Source of the DNA: Paragonimus westermani
Taxonomy: Eukaryota > Platyhelminthes > Trematoda > Plagiorchiida > Troglotrematidae
Length of the DNA stretch: 64,000 bases
Assembly: GCA_008508345.1 (NCBI GenBank)
Contig: QNGE01001319.1
Coordinates: 30,215-94,214, forward strand
Direction of reading: 5' to 3'
Below the pieces are notes generated by a model. The model was not told the origin of the DNA. It did no database searches and saw nothing but the letters and a program-made list of their open reading frames with translations. Each line of letters begins with the position of its first letter. Within the stretch, counting starts at the first letter, position 1. Below are positions 60,446-64,000 of the stretch, one piece after another. Made by a program: the position numbers and the translations under genes.

Positions 60446-60782
60446 TTAACTTAATGAACTGGAACCGCGGTTGCTTGTTTGCAGTGGGGTAGCTGTTGCC
60501 TTGCCTGCACTCCCTGTATGTACACCAGTTGTTAGGCTGTCACCTCGAAAACGTCCAATAATCTTCAATGGATCAGTTAAGGAATGAATAAAATAAAACG
60601 CGTCTAAGGAAAAGTACGCCAGATCTTTCGGAACTGCAGCATTTACTAGGAGATAACTGGACGACACAACTTTCACACAGTTGCTAGGAGAATTCAAGAG
60701 GTTACGTTCGTGAATTTCTCGGCAACCGGCCTCGGTCAGTTGCCACCGCACTCCATTTCGATTGGGAATTCGTCCCCATTCA
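60446..60782 (-). CDS. Candidate exon of an unknown minus-strand gene
   Basis: About 112 codons open to a TAA, without an ATG near the start, so not a first exon. The content is protein-like: RWQLTEAGCREIHERNLLN, VVSSSYLLVNAAVPKDLAYF and FIHSLTDPLKIIGRFRGD, then a Ser/Thr/Gly-rich end. The acceptor could be CTAGTGAAG; a possible donor lies at CGAG|GTGACA, which would make the last part intronic. It might be an exon of a gene lying upstream of the MYO18-like gene. No family is recognised. Confidence 0.4.
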
Positions 60783-62308
60783 CTTCACTAGCCGATTACC
60801 AATGATTCGACTTTTTTCAACTATCCAGCACAATCTTTTTATTAAACTTCCACCTGCTTCCCGTTCTCCTCAGAAACAAGTTCGATTCTTCTCAATGATT
60901 CTCCACCCACTTTAGTTTCTACATTTTCTGGCTCATTTTTTGATTGCTGCCATTTTTATTTTGGATGATATTTGTAGGAAGGTTACCTTCGAGCATCACC
61001 AAGTCCTAAACTCTTCTTGTGTTACTAGTACCACGCGGTACGGTACGGTATCTGTAAATTCAATACAACCCACTTAAGTCAAAGCAAAAATAACCTTACA
61101 GAACAGAGTAAGTTACTAGTCTAGCGGTTTTTGAGTGAAAGGGAATCCAATAACACTTTGACAGTCGTCAGAAGAGCAGCTACGAATCTCTAGTGGGGGG
61201 TCGTTCCAGTAGTTGATAACTCTTTAAGAGACTGTTATCACTTACCACGGTGAAGAATTGCTGCACGAGTCAGGTGCCAAAAAGAAACTGAGTAAGACTT
61301 AAGTCACTGTGGAGTCTTCGAAACTAAAGTGGATGAGGATCAAGAATTTCGACACAAAACTTGTGGAAGAAAGGCCGCAAGCCGGTGACCGCTTTGGTGG
61401 TTACTTGCTGGACATGTTCAATGGCGGTTACGTCCTTCTTTAAAGCAGTGTAAAGGACTTGATTAGCATTTGACGTTAGTGTGCATTATCGCAAATGAAC
61501 ATTTGCGATATGACACACTAACCTGACTGCATGAACACCAGGACACTGAAATTTCGTTTACATTATTTCATTCGAGTATAGCACCTCGAGTCATGTAAAT
61601 ATGGTTTATTTCTAAGGTTACTATATTCTCGAAATCGCAGGGATTTGTTCGAAATTATCAAGCTATTGACACTTAACACCAAGAAACAAGGTTCAGCAAT
61701 GAGATAATTAAAACTTGTCACCCGTAATGCTACTTTCGAACTAAATTTAGAAATACCTATCTAATTAACTCCCCGGGGAAAAGGCTAAATTCACGAATAG
61801 CCGAGCTAAAAACAGCGCTGTTAGCTGACCCTTTTATTGACAGCGTCCGACAAAGTTAAACAAATTATTTTGTTCGACGAGCCTCATTAACGATGGAAGA
61901 AAAAAACAAAACTCCGGGTTAGTCCGTACAGTGGGGTTGATGACGATCGCTGGAGAGGCATGGACTAGCCTTCTGTTGCAAGAATAATTAAAATGAGCAA
62001 GAACCACGTGGTTTGAATTTTGATGGTATGGCAACGTCGTAACAACGATGGAAATTATCCACAGAAAGTGAAATCTGCCGTTAAACGGATATACAAAGGA
62101 AAAATGAATTATTAACGCACGATACTTTCGTCGTATCACCCAGAAATTTGTAAATTCTCGGTTTCTATCACAAAGAGAAACAGGACAGTTGAAAAGATTT
62201 GATTTGGTAGACCGTGAATCGGTTTGTCTTCATTTCGCGCCGAAATCAGACTATGCCATTGAAACGCTCAACCGCAACCAGAGAGCGCGCACGGATTGAA
62301 TTAAGTTG
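60783..62308. other. Intergenic, palindrome only
   Basis: 1.5 kb without a supported gene. It includes the palindrome at 61476-61521. A minus-strand open frame at 61.8-62.1 kb has no splice or family support. Confidence 0.45.
61476..61521. repeat. 46-bp near-perfect palindrome
   Basis: TTAGTGTG-CAT-TATCGCAAATG-AA-CATTTGCGATA-TGA-CACACTAA: the arms match over 19 bases apart from one non-complementary triplet, with only an AA between the inner arms. It could be a cruciform-prone site, a MITE core or a joined pair of element termini. Confidence 0.85.
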
Positions 62309-62851
62309 TGTAACGGGAAGTGCTGCTGTGTTGTCGGTGCCGTTTGAGCTCCCGTTTGTGTAAGTCGTGTGCATGGTTTACTGGGCCTTCCGTTCATGTT
62401 TGTCCGTGTTGTTTTTATTTCAGAACTGTTGTTCGAACCCCCAATTCTGATTAACACTGTCCCCTGGTGCGTGCACGTTGCTCAAATGTTGGTCCGCGAA
62501 GTCACGGGCGTGCATGTTACACCATTGAATTAATAAAGAAACTGTTGCGCATGCGATTTAAACTTTTAAGTCGCTCAACTACGTATTACTCGGCGTGTTC
62601 CACACGACATGAACGTCCCCAGAACTGTGACATTCTGTTCCCCTCGGACTTACTTGTTTGGGACGGTTAAAATTGCGTTGTTATTGGGACTTCGATTTCG
62701 TATTGCCATTGGCGTTGTGAGGATCGTCGCCTCGTCTCTGTGTCGCCAATACACTGGTTGTTATTGTTCTTTACGTCTTTTCTCTGGTTTTGGATTGCGT
62801 CGCGACTGTCTGCGATCGCTGTCCTGTGTACACATTTATCGTCTTGTTACA
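62309..62851 (+). repeat. 5' LTR of the second Gypsy-type element (inferred)
   Basis: 543 bp bounded by the perfect inverted ends TGTAAC and GTTACA, followed after two bases by TGGTGAC. AATAAA occurs at 62532-62537. The 3' partner is outside the window, so the boundaries are inferred from the ends and the primer site. Confidence 0.6.
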
Positions 62852-62859
62852 ATTGGTGA

Positions 62860-64000
62860 CAGATGTTCGACGAATGCGAAACCGGAGTTCACTTCACCCC
62901 CTCTATCGACGGATTCGCCCATCGAAATGAATCAACTATGCTGCGAGGCTAAACATTCACCACGCCAACCCCCGTTTTACAGTGACTTCAATAACTAGGC
63001 ATTTAAAGTCAAAATTTACTTATCAGCAGTGTACTACAAGCTTCACACCTTCTATATCCCTAGTTTTTTGTGTGATGCTGCTGTGAAGCAATTTCGTACA
63101 TCTGGTGTGGCCCCAGATTTACCACCCAAAGTTATATGGGAACCCCTACAGACACTCTTCGGACGCACGGAATTAGCGCCTGTTTATCACGATAGGTTCC
63201 ATGCCAGGCGCTAGCAACCGCCGGAACCGGTGGATTCTTTCCTTCGTGACCTGCGGGAACTAGCTATAAAAGCGTTTCCACAGTCATCTCCGGCGGAAAG
63301 AGATTGCCAGATTTATGGCCGTTTCCGTCTGAGGTTATTCAATCAAGAATTACGTGGAAAATTTCTGCGCAAACCGGCGTCACCGCTGATACAGACAGTT
63401 GAAAAAGCATGAGCATATGAAGCGGTGCAGGAGTCGATGCGTGACACCCTTTCAGTAACAGGATCCATGTGTTTTGCCGCCAGAAACTTTTCCCAACCAC
63501 GTTCCCCAGCAAGTAATTGCGTCTATTGTAAGAGGTTTGGTTCCGGCGTGCAGTAGTTTGGACACAATCCACCTCTGGTAGCAGGCCGAGTAGCACGAGG
63601 TAGGTCACTTCTGTCGTATGCACCTATAACTGGTGTTATCTGTCTCGCCAATGCAGACGTAGATAAGCCACTAACTGTGAACTGTAGGTTGGATAATGAG
63701 GCTATCTGCTTTTTGATTGATATTGGTGCCTCGTGTTCTATTTTAAACTCGGTCGTGGTAGCCCAAATAAATTGTAAAATAGTCCAGCCTGAGTACCGCG
63801 ACCATATATTACCGGCAAACCACACCACCTTACAGACGAACTCGTAGGTAGTGGCCACAGTACAGCTGGCTAGCTTAACCACTCGACATCAGTTTGCAGT
63901 AAGCAGTCACCTGCCATAGAGCGCGGTTTTAGGAATGGATTTCCTATCACGGTACTGCGATAAGATCGACCCGTCCTCACAGATAATCCGTTTTCGTTAT
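62860..64000 (+). pseudogene. Decayed gag-protease of the second Gypsy-type element
   Basis: One frame carries the coding remnant, with in-frame stops at 62996, 63212, 63410, 63554, 63845 and 63917. Gag-like parts: PVDSFLRDLRELAIKAFP and GRFRLRLFNQELRGKFL; a damaged zinc knuckle CVYCKRFGSGVQ (stop) FGHN; then a retroviral-type aspartic protease CFLIDIGASCSILN, in which the catalytic D-T/S-G reads DIG, followed by VLGMDFLSRY. Stops and the active-site change make it non-functional. Reverse transcriptase would lie beyond the right edge. Confidence 0.78.

Larger units (their letters stand above)
62309..64000 (+). mobile_element. Second Gypsy-type element, 5' end, decayed
   Basis: A 5' LTR, a primer-site-like sequence (TGGTGAC at 62854-62860) and a gag-protease frame with several stops, truncated by the window. 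The family differs from the intact element: LTRs of different length and sequence, and Gag with a C-X2-C type knuckle. Confidence 0.75.

Overview
The window looks like nuclear DNA of a flatworm, most probably a digenean trematode (fluke). Three things point there. Several relics of a Pol III-type repeat carry a hammerhead ribozyme motif laid out like the schistosome Sm-alpha satellite/SINE. A complete Ty3/Gypsy element has the Trp-type primer site and Cys-His-Cys-Cys Gag of the CsRn1/Boudicca group. Host genes have short exons, one 46-bp intron and several very long introns. Genus cannot be decided from what is visible. No bacterial-style operons, rRNA, CRISPR or intact tRNA genes were seen.

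Positions 1 to about 46,120 are dominated by one gene on the minus strand, an unconventional class XVIII myosin of the PDZ-containing MYO18A type. Its exons run right to left: a possible start exon (46117-45869), two exons forming one PDZ domain (45822-45589 and 35217-34840), a probable linker exon (34221-34131), the SH3-like N-terminal subdomain of the motor (15163-14882), the P-loop exon (3366-3009) and the switch I exon (1400-1103). The gene continues beyond the left edge. One motor exon between 14,882 and 3,366 is not securely placed; 5301-5134 is a candidate. The long introns hold candidate exons of unknown genes on both strands, a LINE relic, inverted repeats and Pol III/hammerhead repeats.

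Positions 47,430-53,300 hold two head-to-tail copies of the hammerhead repeat (minus orientation). A complete 5,295-bp Gypsy element (47890-53184) has inserted into the B box of the second copy. Its 317-bp LTRs read as identical, a 4-bp target duplication (AAAC) flanks it, gag and pol are intact and overlap at TAATG, and a polypurine tract is present. Downstream of pol there is a possible spliced third ORF whose ATG sits exactly on a splice donor. An older solo LTR of the same family lies at 54701-55006.

Positions 55,007-64,000 hold a LINE endonuclease relic, one or two orphan minus-strand exon candidates, a palindrome and the 5' end of a second, decayed Gypsy element (5' LTR 62309-62851, then gag-protease with repeated in-frame stops) that runs off the right edge.

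All exon boundaries were read by eye from reading frames, GT/AG signals and phase agreement. Family assignments rest on remembered motifs, not on a search.
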